DNA of 64,000 nt from Sphingobium aromaticiconvertens (GCF_037154075.1 NZ_JBANRJ010000001.1:248001-312000); one strand, 5' to 3'. Positions 28,738 to 38,583 are shown, counted from the stretch's first letter. Made by a program: numbers and translations. The notes: a model not told the origin generated them from the sequence alone.

Positions 28738-29355
28738 ATGGTGATGAGCGCAGACGCAATGAAGGCCAGCCTGGACGCGATCGCCGCGATCGAACCGGGC
28801 TTCATGGCCGCGCTGGGGCGCGTGGGCTATCCCGCGCCGCGCGTCCGGGAGCCGGGCTATGAAACATTGCTACGCACTATCGTCGGCCAGCAGGTCAGCG
28901 TGGCGGCGGCCGCAGCGGTGTGGCGCAAGCTGGAGACGGAACTGGGCGCGGGCTGCGCGCCGGATGTACTGCTGGCCCGTGATTTCGACGCGCTGCGGGC
29001 CTGCGGCCTGTCGCGCCAGAAACAAGGCTATGCCCGCAGCCTGGCCGAACTGATCCTTTCGGGCGAAGTGGACCTCCACTCCCTGCCCGCCGACGATGAG
29101 GATGCGATCGCCCAACTGATACGAATCAAGGGGATTGGGCGCTGGTCCGCCGAAATCTACCTGTTATTTGCGGAAGGACGGCCCGACATCTGGCCCGCAG
29201 GTGACCTGGCCGTCCAGATAGAGATCGGCCGCATATTGGGCCTGCCTGAACGTCCCAGCGAAAAGACGACCCGCGCCCTTGCCGAAGCCTGGCGCCCCCA
29301 TCGCGGCGCCGCCGCGATCATGGCTTGGCACCATTATAACACAGAGGTTCTGTAA
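28738..29355 (+). CDS. DNA-3-methyladenine glycosylase II-like protein (HhH-GPD)
   Basis: 205 residues. HhH-GPD superfamily: the helix-hairpin-helix is IRIKGIGRWSAEIYLLFA and the catalytic aspartate sits in PAGDLAVQ. YETLLRTIVGQQVSVAAAAAV is typical of AlkA. It is shorter than E. coli AlkA (282 residues) because the N-terminal extra domain is absent. It excises alkylated bases. The start may be this ATG or the ATG two codons on. A small gene follows after 5 bp. Confidence 0.9.
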   Translation: MVMSADAMKASLDAIAAIEPGFMAALGRVGYPAPRVREPGYETLLRTIVGQQVSVAAAAAVWRKLETELGAGCAPDVLLARDFDALRACGLSRQKQGYARSLAELILSGEVDLHSLPADDEDAIAQLIRIKGIGRWSAEIYLLFAEGRPDIWPAGDLAVQIEIGRILGLPERPSEKTTRALAEAWRPHRGAAAIMAWHHYNTEVL

Positions 29356-29360
29356 CACTC

Positions 29361-29612
29361 ATGGCCCTGCCCACAGCCCGCTATATCGTCCTCAATCATG
29401 AGGGCGTCTGGAAGATCAATCTCGACAATCGCTATTATGGCCCGTTCACGACCCAGGCCGAGGCTGTGGATAGCGCGACGAAGACCGCGCAGGAAGCCAA
29501 TGCCAAGGGCTACCCCGCTGCGGTGCTGCTGATGCGCGATGGCCAGTTCGAGACTTTGTGGGAGGCGTCCGCGCCGTTGACGGCGCAGGACAACACCGCA
29601 ACTTCCGAATAA
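29361..29612 (+). CDS. Small protein, DUF2188-like
   Basis: 83 residues. The pattern YIVLNHEGVWKINLDNRYYG, then AEAVDSATKTAQEANAKG and QFETLWEA resembles DUF2188 proteins, small alpha-beta domains of unknown role that carry W-x-V and D-G-x motifs. It follows the glycosylase gene at 5 bp and so is probably co-transcribed with it. Confidence 0.7.
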   Translation: MALPTARYIVLNHEGVWKINLDNRYYGPFTTQAEAVDSATKTAQEANAKGYPAAVLLMRDGQFETLWEASAPLTAQDNTATSE

Positions 29613-29677
29613 TTCATGCATATTATGGAACTGCATGCCTCCACGGACATTTATCATTTCCAAAATCGGATCGGAAA

Positions 29678-30115
29678 ATGTCCAAACGTGTATTGATCGT
29701 AGAAGATGAGATTTTCGTGGCTCTGGAGATCGAGCAGGTCGTGGAGTCGGCGGGCTTTTCCGTGGGTGCCATCGCTGCGGATCAGGCTGCGGCACTGGCG
29801 GCTGCCGCCGATTGCGACATTGCGCTGGTTGACCTTAACTTGCGCGATGGGCGGACCGGGCCGCGAATCGGCATGGAACTGGCCAGCCAATATGGGCTGC
29901 GCGTTATCTATGTGACGGCCAACCCCTCCCAGATTGGCGAAGCATCCATTGCGGCCATGGGTGTCGTGACCAAGCCATTCCTGTCGCAAAGCATCCGGGC
30001 CGCGCTGGAACTGGCGGCGTCCGATAACCCGAATCCCTATACGACCGACATCGCCGGATTCACGCCGTTCCTGCCGCCGCGCGGCTCATGGTTCGCGCTG
30101 GAAGCACAAGGCTGA
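29678..30115 (+). CDS. Single-domain response regulator
   Basis: 145 residues from the ATG of MSKRVLIVEDE. A receiver domain only: acidic pair ED at 9-10, phospho-acceptor aspartate in IALVDLNLRDG near residue 50, Thr in VIYVTANPSQI and Lys in VVTKPF. It has no output domain, so it probably acts by protein interaction or in a phosphorelay. It faces an HWE kinase gene and their 3' ends overlap by 56 bp. Confidence 0.9.
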   Translation: MSKRVLIVEDEIFVALEIEQVVESAGFSVGAIAADQAAALAAAADCDIALVDLNLRDGRTGPRIGMELASQYGLRVIYVTANPSQIGEASIAAMGVVTKPFLSQSIRAALELAASDNPNPYTTDIAGFTPFLPPRGSWFALEAQG

Positions 30116-31583
30116 CGATGAGTCCTTCGGATCGCCATTCGCGTGCGATCTGGCCGCCCAGTTGACGCTCAACACTCAACGCCATCAGGCGGCTGCCAAA
30201 CCCATCCCCTTCAGCCCTGATCACAACGGGACCACCGGTTTCGGTCCAGACGATACGCAGGGCGTCACCGTCGCGGGATATGGTCACATCCACGATACCA
30301 TCGGATGTTGAAAGCGCGCCATATTTGGCGGCGTTTGTCGCCAGTTCGTGGAACAGCAAGGCCAGCGGGGTGGCGGATCGATCGTCCACCGGCGGATTTT
30401 CCCCTGTGATCCGAACCCGCTTTTCGCCCTCCCCCGTATAGGGCGCGAACAACTGCTCCAATACGCCCCACAGACTGCCGTGCCCACCCTGGGGCCGCGA
30501 TTCGGCGCTATGCGGTCGCACATAGTCATGCGCCCGGCCCAGCGCCAATATCCGATTGCGCAGATCGTCCGCCACTGGGCCGATCTGTGGATTGTCACGC
30601 GCCGAAAGGCCGATGAGGCCCGCAATCACCGAAAAGATATTCTTGATCCGGTGCGACAGTTCATGCGCGATCATCTCGCGCTCTTCCATCAACTGCTTCT
30701 GTTCGTGGATGTCGGTGTCCGTCCCCATCCAACGGATAATCTGTCCATCTTCGCCACGGATCGGCAGCGCTCGTCCCAGTGCCCAGCGATATTGACCGCT
30801 ATGATGCAGCAGCCGATATTCGATCTCATAGGGTTCGCCGGTGTCCAGCGAATGTCGCCAGCGCGTCCATGCGCGATCCCGATCGTCGGGATGGAACCTA
30901 TCATTCCACCCTTCCCCATCCGTTGCGCCATCCGGCAGCCCGGTAAATTCATACCACCGGGCGTTATAATAGTCATGAAAGCCATTCGGCAGCGTCGACC
31001 AGACCATTTGCGGCATCGCATCGGCCAGCGTGCGAAAACGGTTGTTGCTGTCGATTACCGCCTCGACATGGCGGCGACGTTCGGCCTGCACGACATGATC
31101 GCGCCGGCGCCCCTCCAGCGCCGCCATCACTTGCCGGGCCAGCACCGTCAGCCCGTGGCGCTGTAACGATGTCAGCGTCGCGCGCGGCCTGTCATCGATA
31201 ACGCAAAGCGCGCCCAACGGCATGCCATCCGGGTCGATCAGCGGCGCCCCGGCATAGAAACGGATATGCGGCGTGCCCGTTACCAGCACATTGTCGGCAA
31301 AACGCGGATCTCTCGTCGCGTCGGGGATGACGAATGGCTCGTCCCCCAGCATCGCATGAGCGCAGAAAGAAACGTTGCGCGGCGTCTCTGTAACATCAAG
31401 GCCGGTTCGGACGAGAAAACGCTGCCGATCCGCTTCGACCAGGCTCACCAGCGCAATCGGCGCATCGCACAAGGCCGCAGCGAAACCCGTAATCTCGTCC
31501 AGCGCCTCGAACCCGCCCGCGTCGAGATCGTAGAGCGCCAGAACAGCCGCCCGGTCAGTCTCGACGCCGCACCATTCAGCCAT
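30060..31583 (-). CDS. HWE-family sensor histidine kinase with GAF and PAS domains
   Basis: 507 residues from the ATG of [12 protein letters not shown]. Residues 15-165 form a GAF domain ([39 protein letters not shown]); a PAS domain follows ([19 protein letters not shown] ... [20 protein letters not shown]). The kinase core has the H-box [16 protein letters not shown], the N-box [17 protein letters not shown] and the WxE motif in IVWTETGG, which define the HWE/HisKA_2 group. No membrane segment: a cytoplasmic sensor. Its ATG overlaps the murA stop by 8 bp, so it is translationally coupled to murA. The facing response regulator is the likely partner. Confidence 0.92.
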   Translation of the reverse strand: MAEWCGVETDRAAVLALYDLDAGGFEALDEITGFAAALCDAPIALVSLVEADRQRFLVRTGLDVTETPRNVSFCAHAMLGDEPFVIPDATRDPRFADNVLVTGTPHIRFYAGAPLIDPDGMPLGALCVIDDRPRATLTSLQRHGLTVLARQVMAALEGRRRDHVVQAERRRHVEAVIDSNNRFRTLADAMPQMVWSTLPNGFHDYYNARWYEFTGLPDGATDGEGWNDRFHPDDRDRAWTRWRHSLDTGEPYEIEYRLLHHSGQYRWALGRALPIRGEDGQIIRWMGTDTDIHEQKQLMEEREMIAHELSHRIKNIFSVIAGLIGLSARDNPQIGPVADDLRNRILALGRAHDYVRPHSAESRPQGGHGSLWGVLEQLFAPYTGEGEKRVRITGENPPVDDRSATPLALLFHELATNAAKYGALSTSDGIVDVTISRDGDALRIVWTETGGPVVIRAEGDGFGSRLMALSVERQLGGQIAREWRSEGLIVSLVLPARTMSRAAAGTA

Positions 31584-32859
31584 CGCTGACCCGCTCGATA
31601 TCCGCGCCAACGGCGGACAATTTCTCTTCCAGCCGCTCATAGCCGCGATCGAGATGATAAACGCGGTTGACCTGGGTTTCACCCCGCGCGGCAAGACCCG
31701 CCAGGATCAGGCTCATCGACGCGCGCAGGTCGGTCGCCATCACCGGCGCGCCGGTCAGGCTCCCCACCCCGCGCACGACGGCGGTCCGTCCGTTGACGGC
31801 GATATCGGCACCCATGCGCGCCAGTTCGGGCACATGCATATAGCGGTTTTCAAAGATCGTTTCGGTCAGCACCGATGCACCGTCCGCCAGCGTCAGCATC
31901 GCCATGAACTGCGCCTGCATGTCCGTGGGGAAGGCCGGGAAGGGTGCGGTCGACAGGTTAAGGGGTTTCAGCTTCCCCTGCGACGCGACCAATATGCTGT
32001 CCTTGCGGGTTTCGACATGAACACCCACATCGCGCAGGGCGGCAAGGATGGCGTGCATATCATCGGCATCCGCGCCCACCAGTTCCAGCGACCCGCCGGT
32101 AATGGCGGCTGCGCAGGCATAGCTGCCCGCCTCTATCCGGTCGGGCATGACCCGATAGGTTGCGCCGTGCAGCCGATTCTTGCCATGGATGGTCAGCGTG
32201 TCGCTCCCCACGCCCTCAATCTCAGCGCCCATCGCCAGCAACAGGCGGCACAGGTCGACAATTTCCGGCTCACGCGCAGCATTTTCCAGTATGCAGGTGC
32301 CTTTGGACAATACAGAGGCCATCACCGCATTCTCGGTCGCGCCAACCGACACGACGGGGAAGGTATAGGTGCCGCCGGTCAGGCCGCCATCGGGCGCGCT
32401 GGCGCGGACATAGCCCGCCGTCACCTCGATCGTGGCGCCAAGGGCTTCCAATGCTTTCAGATGCAGATCGATGGGCCGGTTGCCGATGGCGCAACCGCCC
32501 GGCAACGACACCGTCGCTTCACCCGCACGGGCCAGCAGCGGTCCCAACACCAGGATAGACGCGCGCATCTTGCGCACGATGTCATAGGGCGCTTCGGTCG
32601 ATGTAACGCGACCTGCACGCATCGTCATCACCCGGCCAAAATCCTCCGGCCGCGCACCCTCGATCATGGTCGACACACCCAACTGGTTCAGCAGATGGCC
32701 GAAACTGTCGACATCGGCGAGGCGCGGCAGATTGCGCAGCGTCACTGGCTCATCGGTCAGCAAGGCACAGGGCAGCAGCGTCAAAGCCGCATTTTTCGCG
32801 CCGGAGATGGGAAGGCGGCCGCTCAATGCTTTGCCGCCGCGAATTTGAATGCGATCCAT
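31576..32859 (-). CDS. murA: UDP-N-acetylglucosamine 1-carboxyvinyltransferase
   Basis: 427 residues from the ATG of [14 protein letters not shown]; an ATG four codons upstream (32871) is equally possible. MurA transfers enolpyruvate from PEP to UDP-GlcNAc, the first committed step of peptidoglycan synthesis and the target of fosfomycin. The catalytic cysteine is present in [17 protein letters not shown], so the protein should be fosfomycin sensitive. Other motifs: [18 protein letters not shown] and [13 protein letters not shown]. The histidine kinase gene overlaps its end. Confidence 0.97.
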   Translation of the reverse strand: MDRIQIRGGKALSGRLPISGAKNAALTLLPCALLTDEPVTLRNLPRLADVDSFGHLLNQLGVSTMIEGARPEDFGRVMTMRAGRVTSTEAPYDIVRKMRASILVLGPLLARAGEATVSLPGGCAIGNRPIDLHLKALEALGATIEVTAGYVRASAPDGGLTGGTYTFPVVSVGATENAVMASVLSKGTCILENAAREPEIVDLCRLLLAMGAEIEGVGSDTLTIHGKNRLHGATYRVMPDRIEAGSYACAAAITGGSLELVGADADDMHAILAALRDVGVHVETRKDSILVASQGKLKPLNLSTAPFPAFPTDMQAQFMAMLTLADGASVLTETIFENRYMHVPELARMGADIAVNGRTAVVRGVGSLTGAPVMATDLRASMSLILAGLAARGETQVNRVYHLDRGYERLEEKLSAVGADIERVSDG

Positions 32860-32959
32860 CTTCGGCGTCATAACGGTTAATGCGCCTCGCGCAAGGCAGT
32901 GATGGTCCTGATCGCCCCGCAAAACCGCGCCATCACCCCTCATTTTCAAAGAAACGACT

Positions 32960-32979
32960 ATCAAGCGCCATAGCTTGAT
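32960..32979. promoter_or_regulatory. Inverted repeat between murA and the Crp/Fnr gene
   Basis: Perfect 7-bp arms ATCAAGC and GCTTGAT around a 6-nt centre, in the space between two divergent genes, 104 bp before the Crp/Fnr start. Symmetry and place suggest an operator, possibly for autoregulation, but the arms are in the opposite order to an Fnr box. Confidence 0.4.
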
Positions 32980-33082
32980 CGAGTTTAGTGCAGAAGCCGA
33001 AAATGAAGCCAAAAGACGGCTGGGGCGTTCTGCCATCGTAACGACACGGATCGTCGCGACATTGAAGAAAAAAGGTGGATAG

Positions 33083-33817
33083 GTGGCAGGCAGTTGTTTC
33101 GCGGACAGACTGAGCAAAAATGTTTCGCTGGCGGAGGCAGAGACACGGGCGCTGACGCGGCTTGAGGAGAATCAGCGCAAGATCAAGCGCGGTGGGATGA
33201 TCCAGCGCGTCAATGACACGGTGACTGAATTGTTCGTCCTGCGCGAAGGGCGCGTGATGAGTTTCGTCATCATGCCCGATGGAAGCCGACAGATATTGCG
33301 CGTTTATTTTCCGGGCGATTTCATCGGGTCGGCCAGCACCGCGTACAACAAGGCCCCTGAATCGCTGGTTGCGCTGGAGGATTCGGTCGTCTGCCCGTTC
33401 GACAAGCACGCGCTGCGCCGCCTGCTGGAGGAACAGCCACGCGTCGCGGCCCTGTTGTTCATATTGTCCAACACCGAACGGGTGGCGCTGACCGATCGCC
33501 TGGCCTCGCTGGGGCGTACATCGGCAAAGGCGCGGGTTGCCTCGTTCCTGCTCGATATTTTCGACCGGTTGCGCGTCACCGACGACGATATCAGCGACAG
33601 TTTCGACCTGAAATTGACGCAGGAGGAGATTGGCGACGCGATCGGCCTTACTTCCGTCCACGTCAACCGGATGATCCGGCAGATGGAGCAGGACGGGCTT
33701 ATCAGCCGCTCGAACGGTCGCGTCACGTTGCACGACATCGCGCGACTGGAAACGATCGGTCATTATACCAATCGGCACAAGAATCTGGACCTGGACTGGT
33801 TGCCCGCGATGCCGTGA
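33083..33817 (+). CDS. Crp/Fnr-family transcriptional regulator
   Basis: 244 residues from a GTG start. The cyclic-nucleotide-binding-like barrel runs from about 20 to 140 ([20 protein letters not shown] and FPGDFIGSA), then a dimer helix and a winged helix ([41 protein letters not shown]). The N-terminus has a single cysteine, so an Fnr-type Fe-S cluster with four cysteines is not possible; a small-ligand or FixK-like mode is more likely. It is divergent from murA. Confidence 0.92.
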   Translation: MAGSCFADRLSKNVSLAEAETRALTRLEENQRKIKRGGMIQRVNDTVTELFVLREGRVMSFVIMPDGSRQILRVYFPGDFIGSASTAYNKAPESLVALEDSVVCPFDKHALRRLLEEQPRVAALLFILSNTERVALTDRLASLGRTSAKARVASFLLDIFDRLRVTDDDISDSFDLKLTQEEIGDAIGLTSVHVNRMIRQMEQDGLISRSNGRVTLHDIARLETIGHYTNRHKNLDLDWLPAMP

Positions 33818-33847
33818 CGCGCGATGCGGAGAGTGGGACATAACCCG

Positions 33848-34414
33848 CTACGCCAGCAATTCGACGTCCCAATAGAGCCAGTCACGCCAGCTTTCGTGCA
33901 GATAGCCCGGCGGGAAAGCGCGGCCATGTTCCTGAAGCTGCCAGGTCGTCGGGCGGATCGGCTGAACATGCAGCCGCATCCCCGCTTCCTTTGGCGTGCG
34001 CCCCCCTTTTTTCAGGTTGCAGGGACTGCATGCGGTCGCGACATTTTCCCAGGTCGTGCGCCCGCCAGCGCGGCGTGGCACCACATGGTCAAAGGTCAGA
34101 TCATGCGCCGTGCCGCAATATTGGCAGGAAAATTTATCGCGCAGGAACAGGTTGAACCGGGTGAAGGCGGGATGCTCGGACGGCTTCACATATTGTTTGA
34201 GCGCGATGACCGAGGGGATTTTCATCTGGAAGCTGGGACTGTGCACCTCCCGCTCATAGCTGGAGACGATGTCCACCCGTTCCAGGAACACCGCCTTGAT
34301 GGCGGTCTGCCAGGGCCACAGGCTCAACGGATAATAGCTGAGCGGCGTATAGTCGGCGTTCAGTACAAGTGCCGGACAGTTTTCCGGGTGTCGTATCAGG
34401 TCGGGATGGTACAT
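33848..34414 (-). CDS. HNH endonuclease family protein
   Basis: 188 residues. The HNH domain is in the C-terminal half: zinc pair SCQYCGT, then LTFDHVVPRRAGGRTTWEN with the catalytic His, and ACSPCNLKKGGRTP with the second zinc pair. The N-terminal half begins with PALVLNADYTPLSYYPLSLW, a feature of a widely conserved chromosomal HNH group in alphaproteobacteria, not of restriction enzymes. No methyltransferase is nearby. Role unknown. Confidence 0.88.
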   Translation of the reverse strand: MYHPDLIRHPENCPALVLNADYTPLSYYPLSLWPWQTAIKAVFLERVDIVSSYEREVHSPSFQMKIPSVIALKQYVKPSEHPAFTRFNLFLRDKFSCQYCGTAHDLTFDHVVPRRAGGRTTWENVATACSPCNLKKGGRTPKEAGMRLHVQPIRPTTWQLQEHGRAFPPGYLHESWRDWLYWDVELLA

Positions 34415-34526
34415 AGATTTGCTCTACCCCCTTTGCCGCCGCCGCTGATTGACCAGCAAGGTGACAAGAGCATGACAGCATTAACGAATATCACCCGTCA
34501 ACCTCTATTCGACAGCTAGAGCCTGT

Positions 34527-35405
34527 ATGACTCCTCACCCCCTGCCACAGCATATGGTGACGCGCTTTGCTCCCAGCCCCACCGGCCGGCTGCATGTCGG
34601 CCATGGCTGGTCCGCGCTGATGGCCATGGACATGGCACGTGCGGACAGTGGCGCCTTTCGTCTGCGGATCGAGGATATAGACGGCACCCGCAGCCGACCT
34701 GAGCATGTCGAAGCCATTATCGAGGATCTGCGCTGGCTGGGCATAGGCTGGGATGGAGATGTCGTCTTTCAGTCACAGCGTCTGGGCGACTATGAAGCGG
34801 CTCTCGACCGACTGAAGGCCATGGATCTTGCCTATCCCTGTTTCTGCACCCGCGCCGACATTGCCGCCAGCGCCACCGCGCCGCATGGGAGCGAGGGACC
34901 GGTCTATCCGGGGACGTGCAGGGGACTTCGCGCCGATGAGCGCGAGCGGCGGATGACGCGCGAACCCCATGCCTGGCGCATCGACATGGGCAGGGCGGTT
35001 TCGATGGCCGGGCCATTGTCATGGCAGGATGCCGATCACGGGACTGTCTCCGCCAACCCGCTGCTGGCGGGCGACGTGGTCCTCGCCCGCAAGGATGCGC
35101 CGACCAGCTACCACCTCGCCTGTACGCTGGACGACGCGGCGATGGGCGTCACCCATGTTCTGCGCGGCGAAGACCTGCGCGCCGCGACCCATATCCATCG
35201 GCTGCTTCAGGCACTGCTCGACCTGTCTTCGCCCCTCTACCGCCATCATCCGCTGCTGGTGGGGCCGGATGGGCGGCGGCTGGCGAAGCGGGACGGATCA
35301 ATCGCGCTTGCTGATCTGCGCGCGCAGGGGATCGCGCCGACGCAGTTGGCCGATGACCTTCGGGCCAGGCGCTTTCCGGTTGGCATCAGGCTAGCGCAGG
35401 CCTAG
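34527..35405 (+). CDS. gluQ: Glutamyl-Q tRNA(Asp) synthetase
   Basis: 292 residues. A truncated glutamyl-tRNA synthetase that lacks the anticodon-binding domain and attaches glutamate to queuosine 34 of tRNA-Asp. The class I motif is FAPSPTGRLHVGH, LRIEDIDGTRSRPEH follows, the zinc region has CFC with a later Cys, and the KMSKS equivalent is RRLAKRDGS. The ATG at 34554 (nine codons in) would also give a complete catalytic core. Confidence 0.93.
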   Translation: MTPHPLPQHMVTRFAPSPTGRLHVGHGWSALMAMDMARADSGAFRLRIEDIDGTRSRPEHVEAIIEDLRWLGIGWDGDVVFQSQRLGDYEAALDRLKAMDLAYPCFCTRADIAASATAPHGSEGPVYPGTCRGLRADERERRMTREPHAWRIDMGRAVSMAGPLSWQDADHGTVSANPLLAGDVVLARKDAPTSYHLACTLDDAAMGVTHVLRGEDLRAATHIHRLLQALLDLSSPLYRHHPLLVGPDGRRLAKRDGSIALADLRAQGIAPTQLADDLRARRFPVGIRLAQA

Positions 35406-35414
35406 AATGCAGCC

Positions 35415-35651
35415 ATGAACACCTTCCTTGTCATAATCCTTGTCCTTGCCATGGCGGCAACCCTGTTCTCGCTGATCCGGGGTATCATCAGCTTTCTCCA
35501 GACGACAAAGGAGGAACTGAACTCCCCTGACAAGGGGCCGAGCGCGTCGAGCCTCAAGCAGAACAAGATGATGTTCAACCGCATCTTCTTTCAGGCGGCA
35601 GCCGTGTTGATCGTCGCGCTGATCCTGCTGATGAACGGTGGCAGTCAGTAA
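35415..35651 (+). CDS. Small membrane protein, HIG1-like twin transmembrane
   Basis: 78 residues with two membrane segments, FLVIILVLAMAATLFSLIRG and FFQAAAVLIVALILLM, joined by a polar loop containing KQNKMMFNR. The layout and this loop match hypoxia-induced (HIG1 domain) proteins, which in mitochondria and alphaproteobacteria associate with respiratory supercomplexes. It starts 9 bp after gluQ and overlaps the next gene by 14 bp. Confidence 0.8.
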   Translation: MNTFLVIILVLAMAATLFSLIRGIISFLQTTKEELNSPDKGPSASSLKQNKMMFNRIFFQAAAVLIVALILLMNGGSQ

Positions 35652-36222
35652 GTTGGTCAAGCTCAACAAGATTTACACCCGCACCGGCGACGACGGCACC
35701 ACCGGGCTGGTTGATGGATCGCGCACGCCCAAACACGCCCCCCGGATGCAGGCCGTGGGTGACGTGGACGAAGCGAACAGCGCCATCGGCATGGCCATCG
35801 CCGCGATAGGGGAGACGACCGAGGCCGCATGGCTCCAGACCATTCAGAACGACCTGTTCGATCTTGGCGCGGACCTGGCGACGCCAATCCCCGATGGCGC
35901 GGACGAACCGTGGGCGCTGCGAATCGTCCCGCCGCAGGTAGCACGGCTGGAGCAGCAGATCGACACGGTGAACGAGGATCTCGCTCCGCTCGACAGCTTC
36001 ATCCTGCCCGGCGGCTCGCCCGCTGCGGCGGCCCTGCACCTTGCCCGCGCGATCGTTCGCCGGGCAGAGCGCAGCGCGACCGCCGCCGCGACACAGGTGC
36101 CTCTCAACCCTCAGGCACTTGCCTATCTCAACCGCCTGTCCGACCTGTTGTTCGTCCTCACCCGCCGCTTGAACGGCAATGGCGCGAACGACATAAAATG
36201 GGTGCCCGGCGCGTCGCGCTGA
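35638..36222 (+). CDS. Cob(I)alamin adenosyltransferase, PduO type
   Basis: 194 residues from a GTG start overlapping the HIG1-like gene. It transfers the adenosyl group of ATP to cob(I)alamin to make coenzyme B12. The ATP-binding N-terminus KIYTRTGDDGTTGLVDG, then GDVDEANSAIG, and the C-terminal helix ARAIVRRAERSA with LAYLNRLSDLLFVLTRRLN are the PduO signatures. No cobalamin synthesis gene or cobalamin riboswitch is nearby. Confidence 0.93.
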   Translation: MAVSKLVKLNKIYTRTGDDGTTGLVDGSRTPKHAPRMQAVGDVDEANSAIGMAIAAIGETTEAAWLQTIQNDLFDLGADLATPIPDGADEPWALRIVPPQVARLEQQIDTVNEDLAPLDSFILPGGSPAAAALHLARAIVRRAERSATAAATQVPLNPQALAYLNRLSDLLFVLTRRLNGNGANDIKWVPGASR

Positions 36223-36318
36223 TCCGTATCAACACTATTTTGGTGACAGAGCGGGATAGATTCTCGCACTCATGCGCTTGATCCTTTCGAGAACGGCACA
36301 ACCGTATCGGGAAAGAGC

Positions 36319-37587
36319 ATGAATGCCAGCCAGACACCATCGCTGCACCAACAGCTTGTCCCGCAATATGAATCGATCCGCGGACTAAGCAAGGCGCTCG
36401 CCGCGCAGCTCAGCGACGCGGACGCGACGGTCCAATCCATGCCCGACGCCTCGCCCGCAAAATGGCACCTTGCTCATAGCAGTTGGTTTTTTGAAACCTT
36501 CGTCCTGCGCGATCATGTCGAATATTACACGTTGTTCGATCCGCGTTTCGCCTATCTGTTCAACAGCTATTATGAGGCGGAGGGCGCACGCCATGCCCGC
36601 CCGATGCGCGGGATGCTGACGCGCCCCTCGCTGGACGATGTGCTGGCCTATCGCGCCCATGTCGATACGGCGATGGTGCGGGCCATCCCCATGCTGGCAG
36701 ACGAGGCACGAGCGCTGATGTCGCTGGGCCTGCACCATGAGCAGCAGCATCAGGAATTGATGCTGACCGACATGCTCCACCTCTTCGCCCAAAACCCGCT
36801 TTTCCCGGCGATGTTTGGCGCCCCCAACTCGATGCCCGCCCTCCAGCCGGGGCCGCTCCGCTGGATAGAGGGGCGCAATGGCATCGTGGAGATCGGCGCT
36901 GACGCCGGGCACGGTTTCGCCTTCGATTGCGAAGGGCCGCGCCACCGCACCCTGCTCCATCCCCATGCGCTCGCCAATCGCCCGATCACCAATGCCGAAT
37001 GGATCAGCTTCATCGAGGATGGCGGCTACACCGATGCGCGTCACTGGCTGTCGGACGGCTGGGCCTGGGTGCGGGCGGAGGGGATAGAAGCACCGCTCTA
37101 CTGGCAGAAAGGCGAGAACGGCTGGACCCGCTTTGGCCATGACGGCCGCCAGCCCGTCAATCCCGCCGCGCCCGTCACCCATATCAGCCTGTATGAAGCC
37201 GATGCCTATGCCAGTTGGGCAGGCGCGCGCCTTCCAACCGAAGCAGAATGGGAAAGCGGGGCGCTGAACATCTCGCCTACCAGCGGCAACCAACTCGACG
37301 ATGCCACCTGCCCGCGGCCCCACGCCTGCGAACAGGGCGAAGGGCTGGTACAGATGTTCGGGGACGTGTGGGAATGGACCGGCAGCGCCTATCGCCCCTA
37401 TCCCGGCTTTGTGGCAGCGCCGGGCGGAGTCGGCGAATATAATGGCAAGTTCATGTCTGGCCAGTTCGTGCTGAAGGGCGGCAGTTGCGCCACCCCGCGC
37501 GGCCATGTGCGTGCCAGCTATCGCAACTATTTCTACCCCCACCAGCGCTGGCAGTTCACTGGGCTGCGGCTGGCAAAGGATCTATAG
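36319..37587 (+). CDS. egtB: Ergothioneine biosynthesis protein EgtB (sulfoxide synthase)
   Basis: 422 residues. An iron enzyme that joins a thiol to N-alpha-trimethylhistidine with oxygen. N-terminal DinB-like domain with the iron ligands WHLAHSSWF and HEQQHQE; C-terminal sulfatase-modifying-factor (FGE-like) domain with NAEWISFIEDGGY, RLPTEAEWE, GDVWEWTGSAY and KGGSCATPRGHVRASYRN. egtD follows after 4 bp. The thiol donor (cysteine or gamma-glutamylcysteine) cannot be told from sequence; no egtA or egtC is nearby. Confidence 0.94.
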   Translation: MNASQTPSLHQQLVPQYESIRGLSKALAAQLSDADATVQSMPDASPAKWHLAHSSWFFETFVLRDHVEYYTLFDPRFAYLFNSYYEAEGARHARPMRGMLTRPSLDDVLAYRAHVDTAMVRAIPMLADEARALMSLGLHHEQQHQELMLTDMLHLFAQNPLFPAMFGAPNSMPALQPGPLRWIEGRNGIVEIGADAGHGFAFDCEGPRHRTLLHPHALANRPITNAEWISFIEDGGYTDARHWLSDGWAWVRAEGIEAPLYWQKGENGWTRFGHDGRQPVNPAAPVTHISLYEADAYASWAGARLPTEAEWESGALNISPTSGNQLDDATCPRPHACEQGEGLVQMFGDVWEWTGSAYRPYPGFVAAPGGVGEYNGKFMSGQFVLKGGSCATPRGHVRASYRNYFYPHQRWQFTGLRLAKDL

Positions 37588-37591
37588 GCCC

Positions 37592-38539
37592 ATGCTATTG
37601 ACGCAAGACCTCGCCCTCACCGTCAATCCCGCCTTCCGCCGGGACATGCTGGCGGGTTTCTCGCGCCATCCCAAAGCGACACCGCCCATCTGGTTTTACG
37701 ACCATCGCGGATCGCAACTGTTCGAGGCGATCACCGACCTGCCCGAATATTATCCGACCCGCACCGAAACCGCGCTGCTTGCCAGTCATGGTGCCGATTT
37801 CGCCCGTGCCATCGGTCCAGGACGCGCGGTGGTCGAGTTCGGCGCGGGCAGCGCGCGCAAAACACCACATCTACTGCGCGCGATTCAGCCCGCCGCCTAT
37901 GTGCCGATCGACATTAGCGGCGACTTTCTGCACGCGAGCAGCGCGGGGCTGGCCGCCGCTTTTCCCGGCATGCCGGTGCTGCCGGTCGTTGCAGATTTCA
38001 CGCACCCGGTCGCCCTGCCCCCGGCGATCGCGGCCATGCCAAAGCTCGGCTTTTTTCCCGGATCGACCATCGGTAATCTGGAGCCGCACGCAGCCGTCGA
38101 TCTGCTGCGCGCCATGCGCGGCTCACTCGGGACAGAAGCGATGCTGCTGATCGGCATGGACAGGGTCAAGGATGTCGACCGGCTGATCGCCGCCTATGAC
38201 GATGCCGCCGGCGTGACAGCCGCCTTCAACCTCAACCTCCTCCACCGCATCAATCGCGAATTGGAGGGCGACCTGCCTGTCGAGGCCTTTGTCCATCGCG
38301 CCCGCTGGAATGACGCTGCGGCGCGGATCGAGATGCATCTGGAAGCGCAGGAGGCCATGCGCTTCCATGTCGCCGCCACACCCTTCGCCATGACGCGGGG
38401 GGAAACGATCCACACGGAATGCAGCCATAAATATGACGGCCGCGACAGCCGCCTGTTGCTGCGCGCGGCAGGTTGGGAGCCGGTGGAGGAATGGCGCGAC
38501 GATGAAGACCTGTTCTCGCTGATCCTCGCGCGGGCCTGA
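37592..38539 (+). CDS. egtD: L-histidine N-alpha-methyltransferase EgtD
   Basis: 315 residues from the ATG of MLLTQDLALTVN, four bases after egtB; an upstream in-frame start would lie inside egtB. It trimethylates histidine with SAM to make hercynine. Signatures: FYDHRGSQLFEAITDLPEYY with PTRTE, the SAM motif VEFGAGSARKT, YVPIDISGDFL and GFFPGSTIGNLEP. Together with egtB it gives the two core steps of ergothioneine synthesis. Confidence 0.94.
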   Translation: MLLTQDLALTVNPAFRRDMLAGFSRHPKATPPIWFYDHRGSQLFEAITDLPEYYPTRTETALLASHGADFARAIGPGRAVVEFGAGSARKTPHLLRAIQPAAYVPIDISGDFLHASSAGLAAAFPGMPVLPVVADFTHPVALPPAIAAMPKLGFFPGSTIGNLEPHAAVDLLRAMRGSLGTEAMLLIGMDRVKDVDRLIAAYDDAAGVTAAFNLNLLHRINRELEGDLPVEAFVHRARWNDAAARIEMHLEAQEAMRFHVAATPFAMTRGETIHTECSHKYDGRDSRLLLRAAGWEPVEEWRDDEDLFSLILARA

Positions 38540-38583
38540 TAACGAACGCAACGCCCTTGACCGCCAGGCCCGATCGGATCGAC

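Noticed and set aside
33848..34414. HNH nuclease as part of a restriction or defence system
   Set aside because: No methyltransferase, helicase or other defence gene nearby; the N-terminal pattern is that of a conserved chromosomal family.
35405..35640. Cobalamin riboswitch before the adenosyltransferase gene
   Set aside because: The gene overlaps its upstream neighbour and no B12-box-like sequence is visible.
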